From: Leclercia adecarboxylata
GTDB taxonomy: Bacteria > Pseudomonadota > Gammaproteobacteria > Enterobacterales > Enterobacteriaceae
Length of the DNA: 64,000 nt
Direction: 5' to 3'
Assembly (NCBI GenBank): GCA_901472455.1
Contig: LR590464.1
Location: 1,860,001 to 1,924,000, forward strand
Shown here piece by piece: positions 19,101 to 29,590 of this stretch (positions within the stretch are counted from its first letter, which is position 1; each line of letters opens with the position of its first letter). A program made the translations under genes and the position numbers. The notes under the pieces were generated by a model that worked only from the letters and a program-made list of their open reading frames with translations, made no database searches and had not been told where the DNA came from.

Positions 19101-22100
19101 AACGATAATGACGCCGCCGACGGTGGCGAGCACGTCACTTACAGCCTGGCTGACGAAAATGGTGCCGCAGACGCTCAGTATTTCAGCATTGACGCTGTAA
19201 CGGGGGCGGTCACCTTTAAGTCCAACCCCGACTATGAAGGTGCCCACGCGCCTGCATACACCTTTGCAGTCGTCGCCACTGACGCAGCCGGTCACACAAC
19301 CCGCCAGACCGTCACTGTCAATGTCACCGATGTGGACGAAATTGCCCCCACAGTCACGCTCGATGGCAGCTCTACGGGGCCAGTGATGTTGAATCCGGCG
19401 TCCCTCAACACGTATCTCAACGGTTATGACACTACCGCGCTGGGTGATGGCACCTTCCTGGTGACATGGGCAAGCAACAACAATGGCAACCTCGGGATCT
19501 ATGCCCAGCGCCTCAGCGCGCAGGGTGTGGCGATGGGCGATCCAGTACAGCTCGCATCAGGCGCAACCTATACGGTCATGAGTTCGTCAGACAGTATCCT
19601 CAGCGTCACCGCCCTTAATGATGCAGGGGCTTACGCCGTGGCCTGGATCGGCAAGGACGGCACCAGCAGTTACAGCAGCATCTTTACGCAATCGTTCAAC
19701 GCTGACGGCACTCCACTATCCGCAGCCGCGCAACTTGATGGGGCTGCTTCTGCACATGACCTCGCCCCGCAAATCGCGACACTTGCCGATGGCGGCTATA
19801 TCGTGAGCTGGTCCATCAGCAGCGGTGGCATTTACGTGCAGCGCTTTGATGACACCGGCGTTGCAGTAGGCAACACCGTGCCACTGGCTGTGTCCGGCTC
19901 TTCTGGCAACGCCAGCCCGCAGGTCTCCGTGCTGGACAACGGCAGCTACGTGGTAACCTGGCAAGGCTATACCACCGGCGACTATCACATCTACGTGCAG
20001 CAGTTCGACGCCACCGGCAACGGCACCACGCCTGTGATGCTGGACGCCACGACGGGAAACAGTAATAACTACGAATCCCAGCCACAAATCACGGCGCTGA
20101 CTAACGGCGGCTATGTCGTCACCTGGTCCGGCTATAACTACAGCGGTTCGAACTACAACAGCAGCACCTATGTGCAGCAGTTCGATGCCACGGGCACCCG
20201 GGTCGGCAGCATTGTCGAACTGGACGGCTCAAGCAACGCCAATAACGGTGGCAACTATACTATCCGTATGTTGCAGCCCTGGCCGACGGCGGCTACGCCA
20301 TCACCTGGATGGAATACGACAACTCCAACGGCTACTACGATTACAAGGTTTATGTACAACAGTTCTCTGCTGGCGGCAGCAAAGTGGGCGATGCCGTGCA
20401 ACTGGACGCACCGCACAACAGTACGAGTAACGACCGTGATCAATTCCCGCGCATCACGGCGCTGGGGGATGGTGGCTACGCCGTCACCTGGATGAGTATT
20501 GGCAGCTCGAATTGGGATATCTATGCGCAGAAATTCAATGCCAGCGGTGTCGCGGTAGGCGATATCGTACGACTGGAAGCTTCCGGCGGTGCGAATGACC
20601 TCTATCCACAGGTCACTGCCGTCGGTGCAGACGGCGAATACATGGTGACCTGGTACGGTTACAGCCCTGGCAGCGGCGTTTCTGGTTACCACCTCTACGT
20701 GCAGAAATTTAATGCCGACGGCAGCACTTACGACAACCTGGTCGTACTGAACCATGACGGCCAGGCCACCGTGCAAAGCACCGAAACCGGCACCGTCTAT
20801 CTGGTCAACGACAATGTCGTGGTCAGTCAGCTCAGCGACATTACTGGCGCCGCCAGCGACCAGTGGGCCAGCACGGCCGTCATCGCAAATACCAGTGCAT
20901 CGATCTCCGCTGCCAACCTTGCTGACGGTACCTATCACGCCTGGGCTGTCGATGCGGCAGGCAATCTTTCGGTCATTTCCGGCCGCAGCGTAGTGGTGGA
21001 TAACACCGTGCCTGTCTTTACCAGCGCGACCACAGCCGCCGACATTACCGACAGCACCGTCGCTGGCGACACGGTCTACACCGCTGCCGCCACCGATGCG
21101 CATGGCATCACCTACAGCCTGAACGACACCCAGCACTTCCGCATCAACGCCAGCACCGGCGTGGTGACACTGATTTCCAGCCCGGGCCAGTCCAGCGGTG
21201 CGCAATTCATTGTCACCGCCATCGATGCCGCCGGCAATCAGACCACGCAGACCGTCACCTACAACGTCGTCGATACCACGCCGCCGGGCGTCATGCTCGT
21301 CAGCGACGCGGACGGCGTGGAGAACAGCGGTGAGATGGTCATCGTGCAGAGTTCCGAGGCGGGTACGGTATACCTGGTTAGCGACAGCGTGACGGTGACG
21401 GACCTGAACAGCCTCACCAATGCTGCCGACAACCTGGTGAACAGCGTTGCCGTCGCGGCTAACGTCGGCACCGTGCTGGCGCTGAACGGCCTGGCTGAAG
21501 GGACTTACCACGCGTACGCCGTGGATGCGTCCGGCAATGTCTCCGCTATCTCCGGCAGTAGCGTGACAGTGGATAACACTGCGCCCGTCATCTCCGGTGG
21601 CGCAACGGCTAACGGCACCAGCCTCACCAGCGGCGCAGCGGCAGGCACCCAGGTGTACGACGCCAATGCCAGCGACGCCCACGCCATCACCTACAGCCTG
21701 GACCAGGACAGCCTCGCCTGGTTCGACATTAATGCCGCCACCGGTGTCGTCACGCTGAACAGCGCCGCCGTCGCCGGTAGCTATAACCTGGTCGTGACCG
21801 CCACCGATGCGGCGGGCAACCACAGCAGCCAGACCGTTACCGTTGAGGTCGCGCCAGGCAACAACCTTGATGGCATCCCGATGGTCTCGGGCAGCACCAC
21901 CGACACCTCCACCGAGATGACTGTCAACGTCGGCCTGGAGAAGCTGAGTAACGGCTACACGGTCGTCGAGTACATGCGACAGACCGGCGTGACAATCTCA
22001 CTGGGGATCCGACCGGCGCGCTGTACGACGGCGTCGTCAGGGTGCTGGACGCGGGCAACAACGTCGTCAAGACCCTGGACATCAGCATTCCCGCTGGCTA

Positions 22101-24432
22101 CACCCTGGTGGATACGCAGATCAAGGCGCTGGCCAACGGCGGCTTCGTCGTGGCCTGGTCGCAGGTGGATGCCCTTAGCTGGACTGACTTTAGCGTCCAC
22201 TATGCGATCTACGACAATAGCGGTAACCTGCAATCCAGCGACACGCTGGCGTCGCCAGGCTCCGGCGTCACCATTGCGGCGCAAAGCAGCGCGAATGGCG
22301 GTGATTTCGCGATCGCCTACCAGACGATGGGCCCAGGGACCGACCAGCAGGAGGCCATCTCAGTCTTCCACTACAACGGCAGCGGATCCAACTTTACACC
22401 GGGAACGCAGACCCTGATTGGCGGCAATGACGCGAGTCAAAACTTCGGCGGCGTTGCCAGCCCGGCCGTCCAGTTGATGAAATTCCAGCTGACGCCAGGT
22501 GTGCTGACGGCGCTGAGCGATGGCAGCTATGTGCTAGCCTCCGAGGTCTACGACTGGATTGGCACGCCGGGTCAGTCGGCGACAACCACGCCTATCGGTG
22601 CCTTCATCTTCAAGCTCGACGCCAGCGGCACGCTGACCAGTTTCGACAGCGGCACCACCTGGCAGCGCGTTAACTGGAATGACGAGCAGGGCTCGCCGAC
22701 TAACGTCATTGCTTTCGACGGCGGTTTTGCCGTCTTTAGCCAGGAATACCGCACCGCCACCTGGGAGGTCACGCTTTACAACAACAACGGCACGCTGATC
22801 ACCACTAACATACAGAGCAACACCGTCCATAACATGGGGACCCAGAGCTATCACGCCGTGGACGTTGGCGCGATGGACAAAGAGACCCATTCTGGATTGG
22901 CGTGGTATATCAACGGCTACCTGGCAGCATCGGCCACGGCCTACGACAACGGCACCGATCTGGTGTTTGTGTTCCCTGACGGTAGCGGCGGTTTGAGCCA
23001 GGTCACCATCTCCAAAACCACCGGCGAGCTGACCAGTGACGTGACCGACAGCGGTATCACGGTGCCTCAGGGCGGGCAGTTGTATAACCCGCGTATCGTC
23101 CCCGATGGGGCGGGCGGCTATGACATCACCTATTCTGTCCTGTTCGATTCCAACCCAGTCGATGATGACAGGATCGGCTACGTAGTCGGTGATATCTACC
23201 AGATCGGCCTGAATGCCGGTCCTGCTCCGGTGTTACCGACAGTGACCGATGCCCACATCGCCATCACCTCTACGCCAGGTGGTGCAGATGGCATGACCTA
23301 CAAGGTCGGCGACACCGTCACCGCCGTGTGGGACAACTCGGCCAGCGGCGACGCCAATACCAGCGCCGTGACCAGCGTTACCATGGATTTCAGCCAGTTT
23401 GGCGGCAGCACCTCGGCGACGGCTTACGATGACGGCACCCACGGCGATGCCATCGCAGGTGACGGTAAATTTACCGCTCAATACACTGTCACCGCCGGTG
23501 CCCTTGACCATGTAGCCGGTCGCAACGTCGCCGTCACGGTCACTGCGGCGAATCACACGTCTACCACGACGGCGGACAGCACCGGCCTGACGGTCGACAG
23601 CACTGCGCCTGTACTCACCAGCAGTACGCCGCAGGACAATGGCGGCAGCATTGCCACGGGCGCTAACCTGACGCTGACCTTCAGCGAAGATGTGCTGGCC
23701 GGCAGCGGCCATATCACCCTCGTTAATGAGAGCGACAGCAGTCAGAACAAGGTCATCGACATCACCGACAGCTCGCAGGTCAGCATCAGCGGCAACACTG
23801 TGACCATCGACCCGACAACGGACCTGGCGGCAGGTGCAAACTACCACGTCCAGATCGACAGCACTGCGCTGCACGACACGGCGGGCAATGACTATGCCGG
23901 TATCAGTTCGTCTGCGGGGTTGAATTTCACGACCGTTTCCGCTTCGACCGTGGATCCGTCCATCGTGGTGTTCGACCTGACAACGGGCCAAAGCTCCGAT
24001 CACAACGGGCGCGTCTTTGATGCCAATACCGCGTACACCATCTATATCCAGGTTAACAGCAGTTACAACAGCACGCTGGCTGGACTGGATAGCAATGAGA
24101 TGTGGTCAGGCGCGCAGAATCTGGGCGCGGACGACAAGATTGTACTGGTAGGCACGGGCAGCGATGTTCAGGGACGTTATGGCGACCCGGTGATGACGAT
24201 GAGACACGGTGGAAATTCCGTTAATTGGCTGGCGGGGTTCTCGATTTCGTTTTCCTCTTATAACGTCGCCGGCGTAGACGCAAGCGGCAAATTCTCGCGT
24301 GATGGTAATAACGTGGATCTCTGGAACGGCACCTGGACCGTAAACCCGAATGAGGACAACGGGTTCGCTCAGGCGTATCTGAAGGAGATGCCTGCTGGCG
24401 TTCTCACCTCGCAAGGGCTGGCGATGCCATGA
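13162..24432 (+). CDS. Giant type I-secreted adhesin, BapA/cadherin-like (seven frameshifts)
   Basis: With seven single-base indels corrected (near 13705, 13790, 15085, 15325, 19075, 20270, 22000) the gene is one frame of about 3,757 residues. Order: a BapA-type N-terminal domain with a glycine-rich hydrophobic patch (residues about 1-180); a stalk domain (about 215-430); one diverged and then 14 nearly identical cadherin-like repeats; a diverged cadherin unit; propeller-like blades (GGYVVTW...YVQQFDATG); paired Ig-like and cadherin domains; a second blade-like region; a Big_5-type Ig domain (ending near 23940); and a C-terminal domain with no RTX nonapeptides. The presumed C-terminal secretion signal is therefore non-RTX. 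It would mediate surface attachment or biofilm formation. The ATG at 13162 has only a weak ribosome site. Confidence 0.85.
14755..18996 (+). repeat. Fourteen tandem 303-bp cadherin-like repeats
   Basis: The VAP(V/T)ITSGTTATAI motif recurs at 14755, 15058, 15361 and every 303 bp to 18694. The next, diverged unit starts at 18997. Each 101-residue unit reads EN.GAGQVIYTATATD, ISGGVTFSL, DPVTGAVTL, NPDFES, YSFTVVATDAAGNHSSQ, NNLDE. Variation is confined to a few positions (T/N at TATDTAD/NAD, KAG/QPG, LAV/LGI). Such identity suggests recent expansion or gene conversion. Copy number could be wrong if reads did not span the array. Confidence 0.9.
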
Positions 24433-27121
24433 CAGGTTCTCTGACGTTGCTACGCCGTCTGGTGGAAATGCAGCAGTTCGACGCGCTGCATGAAGCCTGT
24501 TATAGCCTGCCGGTGATTTCACCGGCAGAACAGGTGCTGCTGGCCCTGGCCCAGGCCCATCTGGGCCAGCCAGAGGCGGCCCGCCAGGCGCTGATGGCGC
24601 TGGACCCGGCTACACTGGAGGTCGACGCCCGCGTCGACCTGGCTGCCGTACACCTGCGGCTTGGGGAGTGTGACGCGGCACAGGCGTTGCTGGAAGCCAC
24701 CCGCCCAGAGGCACCCGACCACGCGCTTCTGCTGGCGCGTCTGGCGGCCTGTTATGTGCAGCATCAACGGGGGGAGGGAGGCTATCCCCCTGTATGAATG
24801 CAGCCTGCGCCTGCAACCCCGTATCGCCGTCTATCAGCCACTGCTGCGCCTCTACCTGCAAAGTGAGGCGTTGCCGCAGGCCGAGGAGACGCTGGCTGCC
24901 GCCGACCTCTACTGGGCAGGCGAAAGGGAGCACTGGCCCGCATCGCAGGCGGCTTTACATGACCAGCAGCTGCGTGGCCTGCGTCTGGAACTGTGGCTGG
25001 CCCGTGATGACTTCGTCAGCGCTGACGCCTGGCTGGACGCACGGCATGCTGAGCTGGCGGAGGACGATTATTGCGGCCTGCTGACCGGTTATGCTCAGCG
25101 TCTGGCCGAGCGCGGACGCCATGCCCAGGCCGAGGATGCGCTGCGCCGTGGTCTGTGGCATTACCCGGACCATACGGATCTGTACCAACAGCATGCTGAA
25201 CTGGCGGAGTTACAGGGGCGCCTGCCTCAGGCCTTGGCGTTGCTGAACCGTGCCCTTCATCTGGCCGGACAACAGCAAAAAAATGACGCTTCCGTTGCGC
25301 CTGAAGATGGCCAGCCTCGCTACTCAGGGTTATCCGGCGCTGGCACGTAAGATGGCCGAACAGGCTATCGAGGAGGCCGGGGCGCTGACGCCATCACCTG
25401 AGATGGACGCGGCGCAGATCGGCCAGTGGTTGGCGCAGGCGCAAGTGGCACTCGCCGGGGTGGATGCACAGGAGCAACACTACACCGACGCGGAGGCGCG
25501 ATACGTCGACATCCTGCAAGCCCATCCGCACCTGGTGCCCGCGCTACAGGGGCTGGGGCAGTTATATATGCAACTGGGGCGCATCGACGAGGCTGTCGCG
25601 CTGTTCGGGCAGGTTTTGGCTGTCGACCCGGTACGTGGTCATGCAGCATTGATCAATGCCCGACGTTTTCCGCAAGACGTAGAGACGTTGATTCGCCTGG
25701 AAACCCTGGCGCGACAACCTGGCCTGTTCGGCCCGGTGCAGCCTGGATTGCTGCTGCAACTTGCGGCAGCCTGGGAAAAGCGCAAGGACTACACCAAAGC
25801 CTTCACCCTGGCAAACGAAGCCAATGCCGCCAGCCGCGCACTGCTACGCTACGACCCGGTTGCACACCGGCAAGGCAGCGCGCGTATCCGCCATGCTTTC
25901 AGCCGTTCGCTCTACGAGCACCGACGCAGCATCGGCAATGATTCAACGCTGCCCGTGTTCGTACTGGGTATGCCGCGTTCCCGGTACCACCCTGGTCGAA
26001 CAGATCCTGGCGGGACACAGCCAAATCCACGGCGCGGGCGAACTGGGGGTGATCCCCAGTACGATTGCCCGGCTGGAACGCTGGGAGCGTCATACCGGGT
26101 CAGGACGCCATTACCCGGACTGTGTGGACGATCTGACTGCGGATGACGTCGCGGGTATCACCGCCAGCCTGCTCAAGGAACTGCGGGAAACCTTGCCAGA
26201 AAACGCGGCCGAGATCCGGCATGTGGTGGATAAGCTACCGCACAATTTCGAGAACATTGGTCTTATCAAACTGCTGTTCCCGAACGCGAGGATAATCTCA
26301 GTGCGACGTGATCCGCGCGATATCGCTATCTCCAACTACTTTACCGACTACGCGGCCAGACACGGTGGGATGGGCTTCGCCTATGACCTGCGGTGGATCG
26401 GTGAACAGTTGGCCGACCACAACCTGATGATGCACCACTGGAACCAGCTGTTCCCGGGCGACATTCTCGAGGTGCGCTATGAGGACGTGGTCTCTGAGCC
26501 GGAGCGAGAGGCGCGTCGTATGCTGGATTATGTGGGGGTGCAATGGGAACCGCAGGTGCTCGATACCTCTGAACTGGACAGGCCGGTCAAGACAGCCAGT
26601 GTCTGGCAAGTGCGTCAGCCTATCTATCAGACGGCGCGTGAACGCTGGCGGCGTTACGCGGACTTTCTGGCGCCGCTGATCGCGGGAACGAATGCGAAGA
26701 TCGTGCATGAGCCTGTTGAGATGGTGAGCCTGCCAGTGCCGGGTATGCAGAGCGAGGGTATAGCGCGCTATCGTCAGGGGAAGCTTGATGAAGCCGAGAT
26801 GCTCTTTAAACGCCTGCTGCACCACGTGCCGAACACGCTACCGCGCAGTTTATGGTGGGCCTGATATACGTGCGTAAAGGGCATCTGGCTGAGGGTATTG
26901 TGCACATGGAAAAGGGATACGAGGCATGCCCATGGAATCTCAACTGGCGACGGGATCTGGCGCAGGCATACGAATTAGCGGAGCAGCCGGAAAAAGCACA
27001 GGCGTTAAGGGCGGGCCGCGTCGGTACGGATGACAGCGTGGCGAGCGCAATGGATATTGACCAGGAGGATGCCCTTCCTCTGGGCTTTTCCATTCGCACC
27101 TCCGCGACGGCACCGTATTAA
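24429..27121 (+). CDS. TPR-sulfotransferase fusion, coupled to the adhesin (four frameshifts)
   Basis: After correcting indels near 24772, 25273, 25982 and 26835 the product is 896 residues. The first half is TPR-like helices (LAQAHLGQPEAARQAL..., AELAELQGRLPQALALLNRAL, ALQGLGQLYMQLGRIDEAVALF). The second half is a PAPS-dependent sulfotransferase: 5'-phosphosulfate loop GMPRSGTTLVEQIL (about 25965-26005), 3'-phosphate motif VRRDPRDIAISNYF (about 26300-26345) and the family segments FPGDILEVRYEDVV and VRQPIYQTARERWRRY. Two more TPRs end the protein. No signal peptide: it should act in the cytoplasm. Its ATG overlaps the adhesin stop (ATGA), which is strong evidence for co-translation. An obvious but unproven substrate is the unfolded adhesin before export. 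Confidence 0.85.
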
Positions 27122-27220
27122 TGAGCATCGGGATTTGCAGGCAGGGACGCCCGCCACGCCCCTAAAAGTAGGGCAGGGGCGATCACTGCGAACAGGTAAT
27201 CCGGTTTCCGGGTTAGACTA

Positions 27221-27250
27221 AAACGGGAGCCAACAGGCTTCCGTTTTTTT
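27221..27250 (+). terminator. Terminator of the secretion operon
   Basis: ACGGGAGCC/GGCTTCCGT hairpin with a seven-T tail, 100 bp after the sulfotransferase stop. It closes the five-gene operon. Confidence 0.88.
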
Positions 27251-27286
27251 AAGGGCACTATGATGAAAGACCATGGAGGAGAGACC

Positions 27287-27550
27287 ATGATTGACGAAGC
27301 ATGGCTTCAACGATTGCGTGCAGGGGACGTCTCCACGCTGACGCCAGCGACGCTGGCGGAACTTGCCGCCGAGCTGCTCTCCTTGCGCCAGGAGAACGCC
27401 CGGCTGAAACAGCGGTTAGCGACCGAAGTGAAACTCCCCTATACCAGCGCCAGCCCGGTGTGCGATATCGAAGCGGGCTACGCCGCAGGCGTCACGGACT
27501 GCAAAGAGGCGATACGCCGGGCCGGGTTTTTGATCGAAGGGGACGACTAG
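27287..27550 (+). CDS. Hypothetical 87-residue protein with a coiled coil
   Basis: MIDEAWLQRLRAGDVSTLTP, then a leucine-zipper-like stretch (LAAELLSLRQENARLKQRL), then a C-terminal AGYAAGVTDCKEAIRRAGFL. GGAGG 6 bp before ATG 27287 decides this start over the Met at 27260. Soluble, no known function. It follows the operon terminator, so it is likely transcribed separately. Confidence 0.55.
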   Translation: MIDEAWLQRLRAGDVSTLTPATLAELAAELLSLRQENARLKQRLATEVKLPYTSASPVCDIEAGYAAGVTDCKEAIRRAGFLIEGDD

Positions 27551-27586
27551 AAGGAAGTACCCGGCGGAATGCCGGGCCTGCTCACG

Positions 27587-27680
27587 TTAAAACCAGTTAA
27601 ATTTGTCAGAAAGAATCAACAACAACGAACTGGCACAAACAAGATTAATGCAGATCACGAATCTACTGGAAACGTTCATG
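27587..27680 (-). CDS. Small single-span membrane peptide (one frameshift)
   Basis: Removing one T of the TTT near 27661 gives a 30-residue peptide, MNVSSRFVICINLVCASSLL then LILSDKFNWF. It is one hydrophobic helix with a short aromatic tail, typical of enterobacterial micro-membrane proteins. GAG lies just before the ATG. The uncorrected frame stops after 11 codons, so the call depends on the assumed indel. Function unknown. Confidence 0.35.
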
Positions 27681-28042
27681 TCTCAACACCATTCTGGCTA
27701 TGAATGAAATGTGCTGATAAGCGTAATAGTAAATAGCGGAACGATCAAATCACGCGGGCAGGGCAAAAAAAAGCCCACATAAAGTGGGCAAGAAATACTG
27801 GAAGCAATGTGAGCAATGTCGTACTGAATACCTGAGTGATTTGCTCAACTATTCAGTGTTGAGAAAGATAATGTTTCTCATTAACGATTGCAACCCCCAA
27901 TTTTTGTGCGGAAGGCCGGTTTCTCACTTTTTTCTTAAATTTCTCTCGTGATGGGTATCACAAACTTGCAATTCTGAATCCTGTGCTAAGCTTTGTGTGT
28001 ATTTGATTTGACGACAAAAACCATACAGAGAGGAAAGCAGCT
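27681..28042. other. Intergenic region before yeaQ, with a leftward terminator
   Basis: No protein gene seen. A minus-strand terminator (27765-27789) with no matching gene suggests a small RNA starting somewhere in 27790-27950. The right end must hold the yeaQ promoter and ribosome site (GAGAGGAAAG). Confidence 0.45.
27765..27789 (-). terminator. Orphan intrinsic terminator, minus strand
   Basis: GCCCACTTTATGTGGGC hairpin followed on the minus strand by eight T. No annotated minus-strand gene ends here. Confidence 0.75.
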
Positions 28043-28291
28043 ATGGGAATCATATCCTGGATTATCTTTGGGCTTATCGCGGGTATTCTGGCTAAGTGGA
28101 TCATGCCGGGCAAAGATGGCGGTGGATTCATCGTTACGGTCATACTGGGTATCATCGGTGCCGTCGTGGGCGGCTGGATCAGTACCCTCTTCGGTTTCGG
28201 CAGAGTTGATGGTTTCAACTTCGGCAGCTTCATGGTCGCGGTGATTGGTGCACTGGTTGTGCTGTTTATCTACCGTAAAGTCAGAAGCTAA
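28043..28291 (+). CDS. yeaQ: YeaQ, GlsB/YeaQ/YmgE-family membrane protein
   Basis: 82 residues, nearly identical to E. coli YeaQ (MGIISWIIFGLIAGILAKWI). It has three short hydrophobic segments and the conserved MPGKDGGG loop. The family is named transglycosylase-associated but no enzymatic role is known; it is a small inner membrane protein often linked to stress. Ribosome site AGAGGAAAG before ATG 28043. Faces the yoaK-yoaJ pair and shares a bidirectional terminator with it. Confidence 0.95.
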   Translation: MGIISWIIFGLIAGILAKWIMPGKDGGGFIVTVILGIIGAVVGGWISTLFGFGRVDGFNFGSFMVAVIGALVVLFIYRKVRS

Positions 28292-28305
28292 ACCGACGCT
28301 TCAGA

Positions 28306-28335
28306 CAAAAAGACCGCCTAAAGTGGCGGTCTTTT
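28306..28335. terminator. Bidirectional terminator between yeaQ and yoaJ
   Basis: AAAAAGACCGCC/GGCGGTCTTTTT hairpin with A and T runs on both sides, 14 bp after the yeaQ stop and just beyond the yoaJ stop. Confidence 0.92.
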
Positions 28336-28343
28336 TGCATCGT

Positions 28344-28418
28344 TTACCACCAGCCCAGTTGGCTACCGGCGACGGCTGCGATGGCGACAATCAACATTAT
28401 AATGGTTGTTTTTCTCAC
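28344..28418 (-). CDS. yoaJ: YoaJ, 24-residue small membrane protein
   Basis: Starting at GTG it reads MRKTTIIMLIVAIAAV then AGSQLGWW, matching the length and both ends of E. coli YoaJ. One transmembrane helix. The GTG directly follows the yoaK stop (TAAGTG), so the two are co-translated. Function unknown. Confidence 0.85.
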   Translation of the reverse strand: MRKTTIIMLIVAIAAVAGSQLGWW

Positions 28419-28517
28419 TTATCCCCCAGGCGCAGCGTAACCGCCGACAAAAAACCACGTTAAAAAGATGACCGCCGTGATAAAAATCACGATCGGGAAC
28501 AGAATACCAAGCCGCAT
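28419..28517 (-). CDS. yoaK: YoaK, 32-residue small membrane protein
   Basis: MRLGILFPIVIFITAVIFL then TWFFVGGYAAPGG, clearly E. coli YoaK. One transmembrane helix with a short exposed tail. AGGTGG ribosome site upstream. First gene of a two-gene micro-operon with yoaJ. Function unknown. Confidence 0.9.
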   Translation of the reverse strand: MRLGILFPIVIFITAVIFLTWFFVGGYAAPGG

Positions 28518-28561
28518 GCTACCACCTGTCCTGAAATGCAAAACCCGTCAAGTGTACGGGG

Positions 28562-29590
28562 TTAATCAATATTGAGAAAGGGCGTTTTGAGTTTGCCTTT
28601 CTTATCACTGTACATGGCGGCATCGGCTGCCCGCAGCGCGCTGTCGGCATCTATTTCGGCAGGATCCACCTCAATTACCCCCAGGCTGGCGCCCGGATAG
28701 ACAAGATGCAGATCTCCCAGCCAGTATTCACCGGCAATTTGCGCGCTCAGCTGCGTTCTCACCAGGGTTAATGAGGTCTGCTCGGCGCTCTCCCGATCCT
28801 GACTCAGGCAGGCCACCAGAAACTCGTCGCCGCCGAGTCTGCCCACGATATCATCGTCGCCGCGTCCATCATTCAGGCGCTTGCCCACCTCAACCAGAAA
28901 CCGATCGCCCGCCTCATGACCAAAGCGATCGTTAATCAACTTAAAATCATCCAGATCGATGTAGGCGATGATGGCGTTGCGGTTCAGATGGCGCGCCAGC
29001 GAGAAGAGGGTAGTGAGGTTCTCGAAGATGGCGCGGCGGTTCGGCAGGCCGGTCAGGGCATCGGTATAGGAGTAAGCGATCAGCGCGGCGTTGGCTTCGC
29101 GCAGCTGCCTGACCAGCGACTCCTTCTCGATGTACTGCGCGATAAGTCCGGCGAAAAGCTTTAAGACGTGCTCGCCGCGTTCGCTCAGTTGATGCTTGCT
29201 GGAACTGGCAGCGCACAGGGTGCCGTACAGGGTACCATCCGTCAGATGAATGGGTATGCTCATGTAGGTAGTGATGCCCAGCGCATGCACTGCATCACAG
29301 TCGTCCCAGTGTTCGGCCACGTTATTGCTGAAGAAACAGTTGGAATCGATCGCCCGCTTACACAGGGTCTCGCCCCAGGGAACGCTCAGCCCCTCCGGGA
29401 TCTCCATCTTTTTGCTGTTTCGGGCATACAGAATATGCTGCAGGCGGGCATTGATATCGATTTTGGTAAGGTAGGTCGACTCCATGTCGGTGACCACTTC
29501 AAGCATTTCGAGCAACTGACGCACCAGGCTCTCAAGCGATTGCTCAGTGCTGAGCGTTTCTGAAACACGGGCAAGAATAATATCCGACAT
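28562..29590 (-). CDS. dgcP: DgcP, GAF-GGDEF diguanylate cyclase
   Basis: About 342 residues. An N-terminal GAF domain (about 10-160) is followed by a GGDEF domain with DALTGLPNRRAIF, DLDDFKLINDRFGHEAGD and the active loop LGGDEF. It makes c-di-GMP from two GTP. An RxxD is near the loop (RGDD) but one residue out of the usual inhibitory-site position, so product inhibition is doubtful. Start set at MSDIILARV by comparison with E. coli YeaP, four codons inside the longest frame. Cytoplasmic. Its neighbourhood with yeaQ and yeaO is as in E. coli. Confidence 0.93.
   Translation of the reverse strand: MSDIILARVSETLSTEQSLESLVRQLLEMLEVVTDMESTYLTKIDINARLQHILYARNSKKMEIPEGLSVPWGETLCKRAIDSNCFFSNNVAEHWDDCDAVHALGITTYMSIPIHLTDGTLYGTLCAASSSKHQLSERGEHVLKLFAGLIAQYIEKESLVRQLREANAALIAYSYTDALTGLPNRRAIFENLTTLFSLARHLNRNAIIAYIDLDDFKLINDRFGHEAGDRFLVEVGKRLNDGRGDDDIVGRLGGDEFLVACLSQDRESAEQTSLTLVRTQLSAQIAGEYWLGDLHLVYPGASLGVIEVDPAEIDADSALRAADAAMYSDKKGKLKTPFLNID

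Noticed and set aside
20255-21823. A 522-residue minus-strand frame opposite the adhesin
   Set aside because: Same cause as the other antisense frames: high GC at third positions opposite a real gene.
24429-26010. Programmed ribosomal frameshifting at the sulfotransferase active site
   Set aside because: The break lies in the PAPS loop, but similar single-base breaks occur in gapA, gdhA, xthA and many others. No slippery heptamer with a stem is evident, so sequence error is the simpler explanation.
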